64,000 nucleotides of DNA from Hyunsoonleella ulvae. GTDB taxonomy: Bacteria > Bacteroidota > Bacteroidia > Flavobacteriales > Flavobacteriaceae. Position 1 is the stretch's first letter, and the number at the start of each line of letters is the position of its first letter. The position numbers were made by a program, and so were the translations under genes. Positions 15,546-25,742 of this stretch are shown one piece after another. The notes under the pieces were generated by a model, which saw nothing but the letters and a program-made list of their open reading frames with translations, did not search any database and was not told the DNA's origin. The DNA lies in the NCBI RefSeq assembly GCF_016827605.1, contig NZ_JAEPJQ010000002.1, forward strand, positions 310,001 to 374,000, written 5' to 3'.

Positions 15546-17855
15546 TCATTTAGGTTTATGCACTATAAATTTAAAGTTATTACTCCCAATTAATCCAGTA
15601 TAGTCAACACCTTCTATAACCCCTAGAAACGTAGTATCTATATCTGAACAAAAAAATTGAATAGTAGCCTCTCCTTGACTATTAGTAATGATATCTGGTT
15701 TCCAAAACAGAGTGTTACGGTAATCTGGAAAAGGATCATTTATAGATTCTTCATCGTATGCTGGTTGATAAAACTCTCGTTTACCATAATAACCTTTTAA
15801 CATTACCAAATTGAACTTTTTTAATAAATACGCTTCTGTTAATTCTGGATACTTATATTTCTCAACTTTAGAATTCTGAAATGTGTATTGTCGTCTACTT
15901 TCATCTACCCATTTAAACCCCACATATTGCTCATAAGTTCTTCCTTCTATAGGTTTGGTATTATCTGGGTGATTTAAACCATGAGTTGGGCAGTTTAAAA
16001 TTCCTGATGAACATACGTAATCTACATTCAAATTTAATTTAGCTAAGCTATCTAGAACCCCCAGGTATTTATCTCTAAAGATTTTATTTTTTTTAGTTGA
16101 CAGTACAATTTCTTTTAGTTTATTGACTTCATCGGTTACAATAAAGGGCTCTGTAACTTTATTTGATTTTATTTCTTGAAACTTTGAAAGTGGGTAATTT
16201 ATTATTTTAGTCTTGCGATAATGATTGATGGTATCGAAAAAAGAGTCTCTAATATTAATTGCATACTTGTTTTTTTGTGACATCATTGGCTTGAGATATA
16301 AATATGCTTGTTCTGCCATTTTAAAATGATTATGATTAAGACTAAATTGCCCATAATCATTGGTACCTATAAACGTTTTACCCTTTGATGAATCAGCTGT
16401 AAAAACCATTACAAATTTCTCGCCTATCTGTTTGATAAGTTTATTGGTTTTTTCTGGTTTAAGTATTCCCGTAAGTGAGTCAGAAAGAATATAATGTAGA
16501 AACTTAGGATACCTATTTAAGTTTTCTTCATTCCATAAATAGTTTCTCCAACCTTGAGTTAACATTAATAGATTTAATGCCTCTTTTCTGTTTTTGTTCC
16601 TTTCATCAAAATAAAAAATAGGGTTATATAACTTCCCTTTTAATTGAGTAGATAAATGATAATGACTAAATATATTTTTTGAATCTTGTGAATTTTTATA
16701 TAGTCTATCGTATACACCTAACCCCAAATGGGCAATAGCTGGTAAACCATTCTCATCTGTTACCCTTATCTTCATGGTAACTTTTTCCCTAGTAGCATAT
16801 TCTTCTTTATTAAGTGTTGTACTAATATTAAGCTTTTTGTTATGATTTACATAAACTAATCGTTCTGCTAAAGGTAACAGCATATCATTGAATAATGTAA
16901 CTTCAACTATACCTTGTGGAATATCCTCTAAAGGAATATTAATAAGTAATTCTTTATTTAAAATTGCTCTAGCAATGTAATATACCATGCCTTTAGCTTG
17001 AACTCTCAAATAAATTTTTTCTTTTTTATGCCCCAAAGTTTTGGTCACTTTAAAACGCAGTTCTTCTTTGGTATTATTCAAAAGTTGTAATACAGTCCCT
17101 TTGGCAAGAATTTTTGGTAGATAATACTTTTTATTATCACTATCATTTTTAAGCTCAATATGGTAATCTTTATCAGCTTTAGGTGTTAATAAAAAACTCC
17201 CCATACCTTCATATTCGCTTTCAAATTCCAAAACACGTATATTATCTTCGTATAATGTGCCTATAACCTGAATTGGAAATCCTTGTGAATTTGTAGCCTT
17301 AAATGCAATTCTGGATTCAATATCATTAACTAAATTTCCTCCTTCAGGAAAGGTATTTAAATGAATGACACTATCTGTTATCTTTTTTTTAAATTGTAGT
17401 TTTCTTTTACTGCCAATATTTTTAAATATATATATTTCTCTTACTGCATGGAACTCTTCATTATCTTTATAATAGGATTTACTAGAGTAAGCTGTCAAAC
17501 TATACTGTCCTTCTTCTAAAGAGTCTTGTAAATAAAGATGCCCATCAACAAAACCATTTTCTATTTCATATTTTTCCTCCCATACAGAGTTACCTGTTTT
17601 ATCGTTTATAAGCTGTACAAAGAGTACATTACTACTATTAGAGGGTATATTATATTTTTCATCTAAGATATAAGCTTTAAACCAAATGTTTTCTTCAGTT
17701 TCATAAACCCCTTTGTTTGTTTGTAAGTATAAAAGATCAGCATGCCTGTTATTTGATAGTTTTTCTAATTTATCTACCAAAATATCTGACACATGAGTTT
17801 TAACTTGAGAATAAGAATAAAAAACAGAAAAACACAGAAGAAATAAATACTTCAT
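15546..17855 (-). CDS. Large secreted macroglobulin-like (MG2) protein
   Basis: This is a 769-residue secreted protein with a signal peptide (first ~16 residues). The N-terminal part contains LYLQTNKGVYETEENIWFKAYILD, the pattern of MG2/alpha-2-macroglobulin-like beta domains found in Bacteroidota proteins that also carry TonB-receptor-like pieces. Further repeats of beta-sandwich character follow (T-N-S-Q-G-F-P and D-E-N-G-L-P-A blocks), and the C-terminal half has A-x-L-L-K-K-F-N-L-V-M-L-K-G. No thioester CxEQ is seen. The role is unknown, possibly envelope protection or a receptor partner. A short lipoprotein gene lies upstream on the same strand. Confidence 0.6.
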   Translation of the reverse strand: MKYLFLLCFSVFYSYSQVKTHVSDILVDKLEKLSNNRHADLLYLQTNKGVYETEENIWFKAYILDEKYNIPSNSSNVLFVQLINDKTGNSVWEEKYEIENGFVDGHLYLQDSLEEGQYSLTAYSSKSYYKDNEEFHAVREIYIFKNIGSKRKLQFKKKITDSVIHLNTFPEGGNLVNDIESRIAFKATNSQGFPIQVIGTLYEDNIRVLEFESEYEGMGSFLLTPKADKDYHIELKNDSDNKKYYLPKILAKGTVLQLLNNTKEELRFKVTKTLGHKKEKIYLRVQAKGMVYYIARAILNKELLINIPLEDIPQGIVEVTLFNDMLLPLAERLVYVNHNKKLNISTTLNKEEYATREKVTMKIRVTDENGLPAIAHLGLGVYDRLYKNSQDSKNIFSHYHLSTQLKGKLYNPIFYFDERNKNRKEALNLLMLTQGWRNYLWNEENLNRYPKFLHYILSDSLTGILKPEKTNKLIKQIGEKFVMVFTADSSKGKTFIGTNDYGQFSLNHNHFKMAEQAYLYLKPMMSQKNKYAINIRDSFFDTINHYRKTKIINYPLSKFQEIKSNKVTEPFIVTDEVNKLKEIVLSTKKNKIFRDKYLGVLDSLAKLNLNVDYVCSSGILNCPTHGLNHPDNTKPIEGRTYEQYVGFKWVDESRRQYTFQNSKVEKYKYPELTEAYLLKKFNLVMLKGYYGKREFYQPAYDEESINDPFPDYRNTLFWKPDIITNSQGEATIQFFCSDIDTTFLGVIEGVDYTGLIGSNNFKFIVHKPK

Positions 17856-18018
17856 ACCACATCAATAGACACATTAACCTACAGACGAAAATATACTTAA
17901 CTTACAATAATAATATAAACAATTAAAGAAAATATATGGACAAATTAATCTTCTTTACAAACCAAACACTAAAAATACAGGCTTTTAGATTCTAAAATTA
18001 TACAAAAATAAGAATACA

Positions 18019-18438
18019 TCAATTAACCGTTAAAATATAACTTCTGTCTGTACTTTCCTCACAAAGGCCATCACAATCATTTAAATTATTCTCGCAATAA
18101 TTATCAGCTTGCTCAACGTCTAGTCTAATGGTAAATCGATACCTACCTCTTTCTCGAGGGATACCTTCAATAAAAACATCTCTATAATCAAAATATACAT
18201 CAATACCAGGAGGTAAATCCCCAATCACAGAAAAAAAGTAATAATAATCGTTATCTCTGGGCTCATTTTTAATTTCTGCTGTTATCAATTCAGAATAATT
18301 TTGATTAACTAAACCAACACGCAACCTATTATCAGATAAAACAGGTCTTCTATTTATAACACATTCTAAAATATCTTGACAACCTGTTATCAAAAAGAAC
18401 AGAGCGAAGACTGAGGGAAAAGTAATTTTTTTATACAT
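18019..18438 (-). CDS. Small lipoprotein with an Ig-like fold
   Basis: This 139-residue lipoprotein has a lipobox FLITGC near residue 20. The body contains G-D-L-P-P-G-I-D-V followed by I-E-G-I-P-R-E-R-G-R-Y-R-F-T-I-R-L-D-V, the signature of putative Ig (He_PIG-like) repeats. A cysteine cluster (C-x5-C-x3-C) follows near the C-terminus. Function is unknown. It stands alone between the SDR gene and the macroglobulin-like gene. Confidence 0.65.
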   Translation of the reverse strand: MYKKITFPSVFALFFLITGCQDILECVINRRPVLSDNRLRVGLVNQNYSELITAEIKNEPRDNDYYYFFSVIGDLPPGIDVYFDYRDVFIEGIPRERGRYRFTIRLDVEQADNYCENNLNDCDGLCEESTDRSYILTVN

Positions 18439-18482
18439 CTGGTTACATTTGTGCTAACAAAACACAAATAACGTACCAAATC

Positions 18483-19286
18483 TTATATTTTGTAATGATT
18501 CATTAATAACTTTTCATAAACTTTATCAGGAAGTATACGTTTTAATACAATTGAAAATTTCTGCATAAACTCCCCTACCTTGTAATGAATCTTTGGGTTT
18601 TTAGTGGTAATGATGTTATAAACAGCTTTTGCCATTAGTTCAGGATCACTTCCAGAATCTACATGGGCATCCATTAATTCTAAGGATTTTCCATAAGATG
18701 ATTTGTATGGCGAATCGTCTTTAAGAGGTGCATGATAGCGTCCTGCAGCAATATTAGTTGCAAAATCTCCTGGCGCAACATTGGTCATTTCAATATTAAA
18801 GGGTTTTAATTCCATTCTAAAAGCTTCAGTTAACAATTCTAAAGCACCTTTACTCGCACTGTAAACTCCACGATACGGTAATCCCATATACCCCGCTATA
18901 GAAGTAATATTAATTATTAAACCAGATTGTTGTTGACGCATCTGCGGCAATACAGCTTTAATCACATTAATGGGTCCAAAAAAATTAGTATCAAAATTAG
19001 CTTTGATCTCTTGCTCTGGAATTTCTTCAATAGGTCCAGTAATTCCTGCTCCAGCGTTATTAATTAAAACATCTAATCTACCTTCGGTATCTATAACCTG
19101 CTTAATAGCTATATGTATAGTAGAAACGTCTTTAACATCTAAAGTAATCAGAGGAAATTTGCTGTTCTCATAATTTTTAGGATTTCTACTTGTACCATAG
19201 ACTTTATAACCCTTTTGGTGTAAAAATTCTCCAATAGATTTTCCTATCCCTGAAGACCCTCCTGTGATTAAAACAACTTTAGACAT
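18483..19286 (-). CDS. Short-chain dehydrogenase/reductase
   Basis: This is a classical SDR of 267 residues. The cofactor motif is ITGGSSGIGKSIG at residues 6-18, the NNAGAG block follows near 77, and the active site is Tyr-x-x-x-Lys in YSASKGALELL (about 156-160) after a Ser in ITSIAG. It is an NAD(P)(H)-dependent oxidoreductase. The substrate is unknown, and the chain shows no membrane segment. Confidence 0.9.
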   Translation of the reverse strand: MSKVVLITGGSSGIGKSIGEFLHQKGYKVYGTSRNPKNYENSKFPLITLDVKDVSTIHIAIKQVIDTEGRLDVLINNAGAGITGPIEEIPEQEIKANFDTNFFGPINVIKAVLPQMRQQQSGLIINITSIAGYMGLPYRGVYSASKGALELLTEAFRMELKPFNIEMTNVAPGDFATNIAAGRYHAPLKDDSPYKSSYGKSLELMDAHVDSGSDPELMAKAVYNIITTKNPKIHYKVGEFMQKFSIVLKRILPDKVYEKLLMNHYKI

Positions 19287-19616
19287 ATTTATAAATTAAA
19301 GTGCCAAATTACAATATAGAATATGGATAAGAAAATTTTAATAAGTGGAAGCATTAATTTCTTTTTACTCTAAATCAAATTTTTTTTATCAGTAAACAAA
19401 AAATCATTTAGTCAACATTTTTAGAATTCACCATAACTTATAACATAAAACTAACCACTTTACTTAATTAGTATTATCTGAAATTTATTATGTAAAGTTG
19501 AGATTGAAGTACTAGTATCAAACTATCTAAGAAAAATTATTGCTATAAACTAATAGTTTTTAAACCTAATATGTGTTTATTATTTTATCCAAGTAGTATT
19601 ATAATTGGCTATCAAA
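19287..19616. other. Intergenic region with no recognised feature
   Basis: This is a 330-bp AT-rich stretch between the SDR gene and the transglutaminase-like gene. I see no ORF, RNA or strong hairpin in it. It marks the downstream end of the peptide locus. Confidence 0.5.
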
Positions 19617-21617
19617 TTACAACCCATAAAAAGATCTATCATTTTCATATTCTGAACATCCTACCCAAAACTGATTACCATTATCATCAAACTTAAAAAC
19701 AAATTCTTCTTTACCTTTTGAATTATTTTTTAACAAGTATAACATATTCTTAGGTATTGCATTGTACACTAAAATGGTGTCATCTGCTTTTTTTATACCT
19801 AATGAAATCCATTTTTTATCCCAATAATGTAACTCGTAGTTGTCTCCCACATCAATATGATTACCATCATTTCTGGCTTGAATTTCGAAACCAAAAATTT
19901 TCTTTGGCTTTTTAAAAGAATAGGTTATTGTTAAATGTTTTCTTTCAATAAATGATAATTGATTGTCATCAATTATATTTTTGCTATCAACAGATCCTTC
20001 TTCATTGTTTATAAGTACTTTACTCCAATCTTTTGAAATTCGTCCTTTTTCATCATCTAACAATTTAAAAGTTGCAAGACTTACCTTTCTGGCATATTTC
20101 TCTGTCTTAAACCTAAAGAACTTATACTTTTTGGGGTTGTCAAAATAAAATTTGATGCTTTGAGTAGTTTTAAATTTTGAAATAGTATCTAAGTTAATGT
20201 AATATTCGTCTGCATCAATATTTGCCCCTTGAATTATTGCTCCATTTAAATCCTCAATTCTTCTGTATTTTTGTTTTTTTGATTTAATTCTAAAAGGCGG
20301 ATATTTTCTTAATAATTTAGCTTTTCCAAGCAGAGTTTCATCATTACTAAAAAAAATAACTTTTCCATTCTTAGTAAGTTCAAAAGGGTAATTAATTGGC
20401 TTATCAGGACTTTCGACATAGGGAAAATAAATGATATTGTTACCCATGTTTTTGAAAAAGGCACTATCATTCTTTAGCTTTTCAGCTGTCGCAATCTTAA
20501 ATAAACTTTTATTATCATCGTAAATACCTAAAAAAACATTACTACTATTTTTTAGTTTTTCAATATTCCAAATAGCAGGAATAGTAACATCAAATACATC
20601 TCTGTATAAATGGGTTACTTCCAATGGAGGTTCTTGTTTTTTATGAAATTGCTGTCTATACACTTTAGGGGTACTACTAAACCTAAATGTTTTTTCTAAA
20701 TCAAAATACACAGGCCCACTATTTAAAGCTCTTTGGTTACCATTGTTTAAATAAAAAACCCAGGTATGAGCCCCACCACTTCTATTGGTATTTCCTAACT
20801 TGGTAGTGTAATCAACACCTGCAGGAATACCTAATGCCCTAAGAATATATACGATATAATTGGTTATATCAGTACAATCTGCAATCTTAATATGGTTTAT
20901 TTGAGAAAATGAATATGAATAATTATAATTAGGATGACGTTTTGATATCACTCGAAATCTATTAATATCATATATTTTGGCTACAACTTTATCTAATGAA
21001 TTTGTTTTTAACGAATCATATACCCATGAGTATTCTTCGTACAAATCTTTTCTTTTATTTGCTTCAATGGGTTCTTGTCCTACTCTATAAGGCAAGACGT
21101 AATGTAAAAACTCATTAAAGTTTTCACATAACTTTAATGGCATTTTTTTGTGGGCTGTAAAAGCCAATTCAATATTATCAATAAGATATTGCGCATTTAT
21201 AAACTTTAAATCATAACGTAAGACTGGTGCTTTATCTAATAATGGATTTGCTTTTGATATCGAGTCTAAAAGCTCCCCTAGTTTTGTGTATGTGGAGTCT
21301 TTAGGGTTTTTTTCACGCGGGTTTTCTTTTATCTGTCTTTCACGCTCTTTACCAGCCAACACAAAAGCTTCATCAAATATTTCATGCCCTTTTTTAAAAG
21401 AATGATAAGGCATATTAGCTATTAAATAGTAGGCAGACCTAAGCTTTAAACTATCTTTAGGGGCTTTGTTGTATGTATTAATAACTTTTAAGAGTTCGCT
21501 TTGATTTTCTCCAGCTAATAACAGCGCTTTTTCGACATCTTCTGGCATGTTATTTTGTCCACACGAAAAGAAAATTAAACTTAAAATAAGTACTATAATT
21601 ATCCTATTATTTATCAT
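19617..21617 (-). CDS. Transglutaminase-like lipoprotein
   Basis: This is a 666-residue lipoprotein with lipobox FFSC (about residue 19) and a helical N-terminal region. The transglutaminase/peptidase-like core shows the catalytic cysteine in I-A-D-C-T-D-I-T (about 245), the histidine in G-G-A-H-T-W-V (about 283) and an Asp in YFDLE. The C-terminal part is beta-rich with a discoidin/F5-type feel (D-N-P-K-K-Y-K-F-F-R-F and F-G-F-E-I-Q-A-R-N-D-G). It may hydrolyse or cross-link peptides at the periplasmic face. It lies 34 bp downstream of the orphan RND pump and probably shares its transcript. Confidence 0.75.
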   Translation of the reverse strand: MINNRIIIVLILSLIFFSCGQNNMPEDVEKALLLAGENQSELLKVINTYNKAPKDSLKLRSAYYLIANMPYHSFKKGHEIFDEAFVLAGKERERQIKENPREKNPKDSTYTKLGELLDSISKANPLLDKAPVLRYDLKFINAQYLIDNIELAFTAHKKMPLKLCENFNEFLHYVLPYRVGQEPIEANKRKDLYEEYSWVYDSLKTNSLDKVVAKIYDINRFRVISKRHPNYNYSYSFSQINHIKIADCTDITNYIVYILRALGIPAGVDYTTKLGNTNRSGGAHTWVFYLNNGNQRALNSGPVYFDLEKTFRFSSTPKVYRQQFHKKQEPPLEVTHLYRDVFDVTIPAIWNIEKLKNSSNVFLGIYDDNKSLFKIATAEKLKNDSAFFKNMGNNIIYFPYVESPDKPINYPFELTKNGKVIFFSNDETLLGKAKLLRKYPPFRIKSKKQKYRRIEDLNGAIIQGANIDADEYYINLDTISKFKTTQSIKFYFDNPKKYKFFRFKTEKYARKVSLATFKLLDDEKGRISKDWSKVLINNEEGSVDSKNIIDDNQLSFIERKHLTITYSFKKPKKIFGFEIQARNDGNHIDVGDNYELHYWDKKWISLGIKKADDTILVYNAIPKNMLYLLKNNSKGKEEFVFKFDDNGNQFWVGCSEYENDRSFYGL

Positions 21618-21651
21618 AATTTTACATTTGTTTTAATTGATATTTTTAGGG

Positions 21652-24600
21652 TTAACTTTCGTTTCTCCTTTTAGCGTTAGGTGTTGTTCTCAAGAATATG
21701 GGTAAATAAAAAAATATCCCCATCAAAGAAAAGATTAAACCGCCTATAGAACCCACTGCAAAAGAAAACCAAAACGCTTCATTTTGCCCATACCATACAA
21801 AGGGAATTAGACCAACAATTGTTGATACTATGGTTAAAACAACTGGAATAATTTTATAGTTAAATGCTTTAAAATAAAGTTGTGACATGTTTCTTTTCGG
21901 ATAATTGGTTTTCAAATTATTAAAATCATTAACAATGTACAATGCTGAATTAACGCTAATACCGCAAAGAAGAATAAAAGAGGCATAACCTCCTTGGTCG
22001 AAATTAAAATTGAAAATGTAAAACGTTAAAAATACACCTACAAATGATATTGGAATCATACTGATAATTGCCAATGGTTGTTTCAAAGACTCTAATAATA
22101 TACTACAGATAAAAAGAATGATAGCAACTACAATAAATAAATAGTAATATTGCTTTTTATCTTTTTTATCCCAACGGTTATATTTCTGCTGAAAAATTTT
22201 GTAACCCATAGGTAGTTTGGGTTCAAAACTCTCAATGGTATTTTCTCTCACTTTTTGCGCCAATTGCCCTGTACCTAAAAAATCATAAGCAACTGTTAAC
22301 GTGTATTGTTGATTGTTTTTTTGAATAACATTGCCTGTTTTTCTTTTTTCTATAGATGCTAACTGACTCAATTTATATTGTTTGTTTCTAATAGGGATTG
22401 GTGTATTCTTTAAATCCCAAACATTAAACTGTTGATATTTATCTGAAATTAATTTTACGTGCTGTAATTCATTATTTTGGATTACAGAAGAAAGGTTGCC
22501 ATAGTGTACTTGATTTTTCAAATACCCATAAAGTTGTTGCTGGGATACATTGGCTACTGCTAGCTTATAATCATCAAAGTCTAAGTAATATTCGTAAAGA
22601 GCTTTGTCTCTCCAGCCTCCACTTGTAATTTCTATATCTTTAACTCTGGAGCCTGAACTCTCTTCGAGTTGTGTCACAACTGCTTCGGCATAATTGTAAA
22701 GCTTATCGTAATTATAACCTTCTAAAATGATGCGATTTTGTTTATAGCCATTTCCCAATGCATTAGAAAACCCTCTACCAACACCACTTACCGTCCAGTC
22801 TAAACCACCTAAACTAATGGCCTTCGATTCCAGTAAATTTTTTAGTGTATGTGGAAACCCAGAAAACTCAAAGGCTTCCTTAAAATAAATAGAAATGTTA
22901 GAATTTCTATAACTGTAAATATTGGTTTCAAAAAGTTCTATTTCTTTAAAACGACTTAGGTACGATTCCATTTTAATAATAGCATCGTTCAATTGTTGTA
23001 TCGTACACCCCTCAGGCATAGTACCCGTAACTCGCAGAGTAGTACGCTCTGGCTCAGTATAATAAGCATTTTCAAATACATCTTCGGTAAATAAACGTAA
23101 AGAACCGCCTACAACTTTTTCTAAAGTGGGTCTAATAGAGTTAGTAAACCATTCTGAACCCATTGTTTTGTTATATAAATTGGCTAGAGTAGCTTCGCCT
23201 TCAATTTCATTTGGTAAAAACTGTATAGGTAAGCCAAATCCTAAAATAAACAATACGATAAAAAACCACTTAAACTTTGGTCTTTTCATAAAGTAAACAA
23301 TAGAGCTGTAAATATTTGTAAACCATATAATGCGCTTTTTTCGCTTTCTCGAAAAACGATTTTGCTTCTTCGGTAATTTAATTTTGTTTAAAAGTGCTGG
23401 TATATAATAGATAGATATCAGCAACGATACGCCTATGTTTATAGCAATTACAAGAGCAAAATCCAGCAAATCTACCTGCTGGTTTTCATCTAATAACAAA
23501 ATGATCAATAAAGCTCCGATAGTAGTTAGGGTGGCCGCTAAAATGGCTAAAAACACTTTTTTGTCGCCTTTATTTCTAATATGGTCTATCATTATAATAC
23601 TATTGTCTATAATAATCCCAAATGAAATGGTTATGCCTGCAAAAGAGTATAGTTGAAGCTCTACTTTGAATAGATAATAAAAAATTACCGCTATTAACAG
23701 ATTGGTAATTATACTTAAAAAGAGTATTGCTAAGTATTTAAAACTTCTATTTATAATTAAAATTAAAAGCAGTAAAATTAGAAAGGCGTACAAGGTACGC
23801 TTTTGTATTTTTTGTAGTTCTTCTACAATATATTCGGTGCTATCTTGCGTAAGTCTTATGTTATATCCAGCATCTAATTGTTTGTTTGTATTGATTATTT
23901 GCTCTCTAACCGATTTAGCTAAGTTTATAGTATTTACATCTTGCTCAGCATAAACAGTCATGTTGATAGTGTTTAAACCGTTTATTCTATAGTATCCATT
24001 AGGTTTAGCTTCTTTATAATTTACAGTAGCAATATTCTCTAAATAGACAATTCTAGTTCCTAATTTGGTAATGGGAATTTTTGCCCACTGTATTGACCCT
24101 TCAGGGCTGTAAGATAGTTTAAGGTTTATTTCATTATCCGTACTGTTTGAGTTTTTAAATACGCCCTTACCCAGTTCTTGCTCTCTTAAATGATTGTTTA
24201 TGGCGTTTTGTATATCGTTTACGGATAGGTTTAGTTGTTGTAGTTTGTCTGAATTATAAGTTATAACCCATTCAAAAGGAGATGCCCCGTACACATTTAC
24301 TTTATTAACCCCTTTTATGGTTGTTAGCTTTGGTAATATGTGCTTTTCAGCATATTTTTTTATGTAGTAAGGGCTTTCGTTGGCATGAATGCTGTAGGAC
24401 AGGATGGGGGACTTATTTTCATTGGCAGCACTTAAAGATAAGCTGGGATAGCTCACGCCTTCGGGTAATTTAGGGTAAGATTGTCTAATGAGGTTAGCTA
24501 ACTCAAATCTAACGGCATCTATATTAGTATTGTTTTTAAACTTTAAGCTAATGTTTCCTCTGCCTTTGTCAGAAGTAGAGGTAATATTTTTAACACCTTT

Positions 24601-24810
24601 AATTGTGTTAAAAACACCCTCTAGTTCAGATGTGACTTCTTGCTCAATAACTTTTGCTGAGGCATCTTGCCACCTGTAACTTACATGAATACTAGGTAAT
24701 GCTTTAGAGGGCTTTAGCTGTACGCTCAATAAAGGGATTACACTTACACCTATTATAGAAAGACAGACAAAAACAATGATTATTGAGAATGAAGAAAGTT
24801 TGAGTTTCAA
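21652..24810 (-). CDS. RND family efflux pump, orphan permease
   Basis: This is a 1052-residue inner-membrane proton-driven pump of the AcrB/HAE superfamily, with two blocks of transmembrane helices and two large periplasmic loops. Motifs include FAGITISFGIIIDNSIIMID in helices 4-5 and the second-half FILLCGISVNSALYIVNDF. There is no adjacent membrane-fusion or outer-membrane gene, unlike the second RND set at 31-37 kb. Translation begins at a TTG, since the preceding ATG is blocked by a stop codon. The cargo is unknown; the neighbouring peptide cassettes suggest a peptide. Confidence 0.88.
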   Translation of the reverse strand: MKLKLSSFSIIIVFVCLSIIGVSVIPLLSVQLKPSKALPSIHVSYRWQDASAKVIEQEVTSELEGVFNTIKGVKNITSTSDKGRGNISLKFKNNTNIDAVRFELANLIRQSYPKLPEGVSYPSLSLSAANENKSPILSYSIHANESPYYIKKYAEKHILPKLTTIKGVNKVNVYGASPFEWVITYNSDKLQQLNLSVNDIQNAINNHLREQELGKGVFKNSNSTDNEINLKLSYSPEGSIQWAKIPITKLGTRIVYLENIATVNYKEAKPNGYYRINGLNTINMTVYAEQDVNTINLAKSVREQIINTNKQLDAGYNIRLTQDSTEYIVEELQKIQKRTLYAFLILLLLILIINRSFKYLAILFLSIITNLLIAVIFYYLFKVELQLYSFAGITISFGIIIDNSIIMIDHIRNKGDKKVFLAILAATLTTIGALLIILLLDENQQVDLLDFALVIAINIGVSLLISIYYIPALLNKIKLPKKQNRFSRKRKKRIIWFTNIYSSIVYFMKRPKFKWFFIVLFILGFGLPIQFLPNEIEGEATLANLYNKTMGSEWFTNSIRPTLEKVVGGSLRLFTEDVFENAYYTEPERTTLRVTGTMPEGCTIQQLNDAIIKMESYLSRFKEIELFETNIYSYRNSNISIYFKEAFEFSGFPHTLKNLLESKAISLGGLDWTVSGVGRGFSNALGNGYKQNRIILEGYNYDKLYNYAEAVVTQLEESSGSRVKDIEITSGGWRDKALYEYYLDFDDYKLAVANVSQQQLYGYLKNQVHYGNLSSVIQNNELQHVKLISDKYQQFNVWDLKNTPIPIRNKQYKLSQLASIEKRKTGNVIQKNNQQYTLTVAYDFLGTGQLAQKVRENTIESFEPKLPMGYKIFQQKYNRWDKKDKKQYYYLFIVVAIILFICSILLESLKQPLAIISMIPISFVGVFLTFYIFNFNFDQGGYASFILLCGISVNSALYIVNDFNNLKTNYPKRNMSQLYFKAFNYKIIPVVLTIVSTIVGLIPFVWYGQNEAFWFSFAVGSIGGLIFSLMGIFFYLPIFLRTTPNAKRRNES

Positions 24811-25157
24811 TTTAAGTCATCTAATGAGTTTCTATTAAAATTATTCTTTTAAAACAAAGATAAAATTCCAGCTAAGCAAATATTTAAAATTAGTATTGTT
24901 AGAGTAATCAAAGTACTAAAAAAATAGTTATAATTAATATTTCTGTTAGTTTGATATGCTTTTACTTTTTTACCTCAATATGTAATAAAATTCAAGTTTT
25001 GATTTAGAAATTATTAAATCATTTTTTTTAATTTATGCAGATTAGATTTAGATAAATAAAATTACAAATCAATTGCTAGCTGTTATTTTATGTATTCATA
25101 AAACTTATAAATCTAAACAAAAGAAATCAACCTCCAGATTGAACACAGTTAAAATTG
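24811..25157. other. Intergenic region with a possible decayed peptide-gene end
   Basis: This is about 347 bp of AT-rich sequence. Its right edge reads, on the minus strand and starting inside the thioredoxin-like gene, a short frame ending C-V-Q-S-G-G-stop (25127-25168). That resembles the tail of a small peptide gene but lacks a start. Nothing else is recognised. Confidence 0.35.
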
Positions 25158-25742
25158 TTAAGACATTCTCAAATCAGGAGCTATCTTTTTCAAATACTTG
25201 TTTGTCCTACTATCATTCGTTCTAAGTGGAATAAAGGTCTTTTTTACCATAAGGTTTTGATCCAAAATAAAGAAAAAAGGAATCGACATCTCGTCCAATT
25301 TGAAATTACCAATTTTATTTTCTATTAAATTATAAACTTCAAATTCATGAAGTTTATTTAGTCGCTTAAAAAGATTAAGATACCTTGGATTTTGGTAGTA
25401 TGTTAATATGATAATATCATCCAATTTAAAAATTTTATTGTCAATGGCTGACTTTAAATTTTCAAATTCTTTAATAACACAAGCGTCACAATGAAGCTCA
25501 CTAAATCTCAAAATCAATTTGTTATTTATTACTAAATCCTTTATTCTTAAAGTATCTCTTTTTTCATTTACTACTAAAAAATTTTCTAAATGATAATTAT
25601 TCATCTGTTTTTGAATTTTATCATAAACTGACATTTCATCGAATGATTTAATGTTGGGTTTTTGTAAATTATATAACACAAAACACGCCGAAAATACAAA
25701 TAAGATAACACAAAATAATTTACTTTTCTTTTTTATATTCAT
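25158..25742 (-). CDS. Thioredoxin-like CxxC protein, copy 1
   Basis: This is a membrane-anchored protein of ~194 residues from the ATG at 25742, with one N-terminal hydrophobic helix and a periplasmic thioredoxin-like domain. The redox motif is H-C-D-A-C and the conserved loop M-S-I-P-F-F-F matches the cis-proline strand of thioredoxins. It is likely to oxidise, reduce or isomerise disulfides in the cysteine-rich peptide of the cassette. The gene overlaps the 3' end of the propeller gene by 23 bp. An upstream in-frame start at 25775 seems less likely because the extra residues are not hydrophobic. Paralogues lie at 28906-29532 and 37343-37948. Confidence 0.75.
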   Translation of the reverse strand: MNIKKKSKLFCVILFVFSACFVLYNLQKPNIKSFDEMSVYDKIQKQMNNYHLENFLVVNEKRDTLRIKDLVINNKLILRFSELHCDACVIKEFENLKSAIDNKIFKLDDIIILTYYQNPRYLNLFKRLNKLHEFEVYNLIENKIGNFKLDEMSIPFFFILDQNLMVKKTFIPLRTNDSRTNKYLKKIAPDLRMS

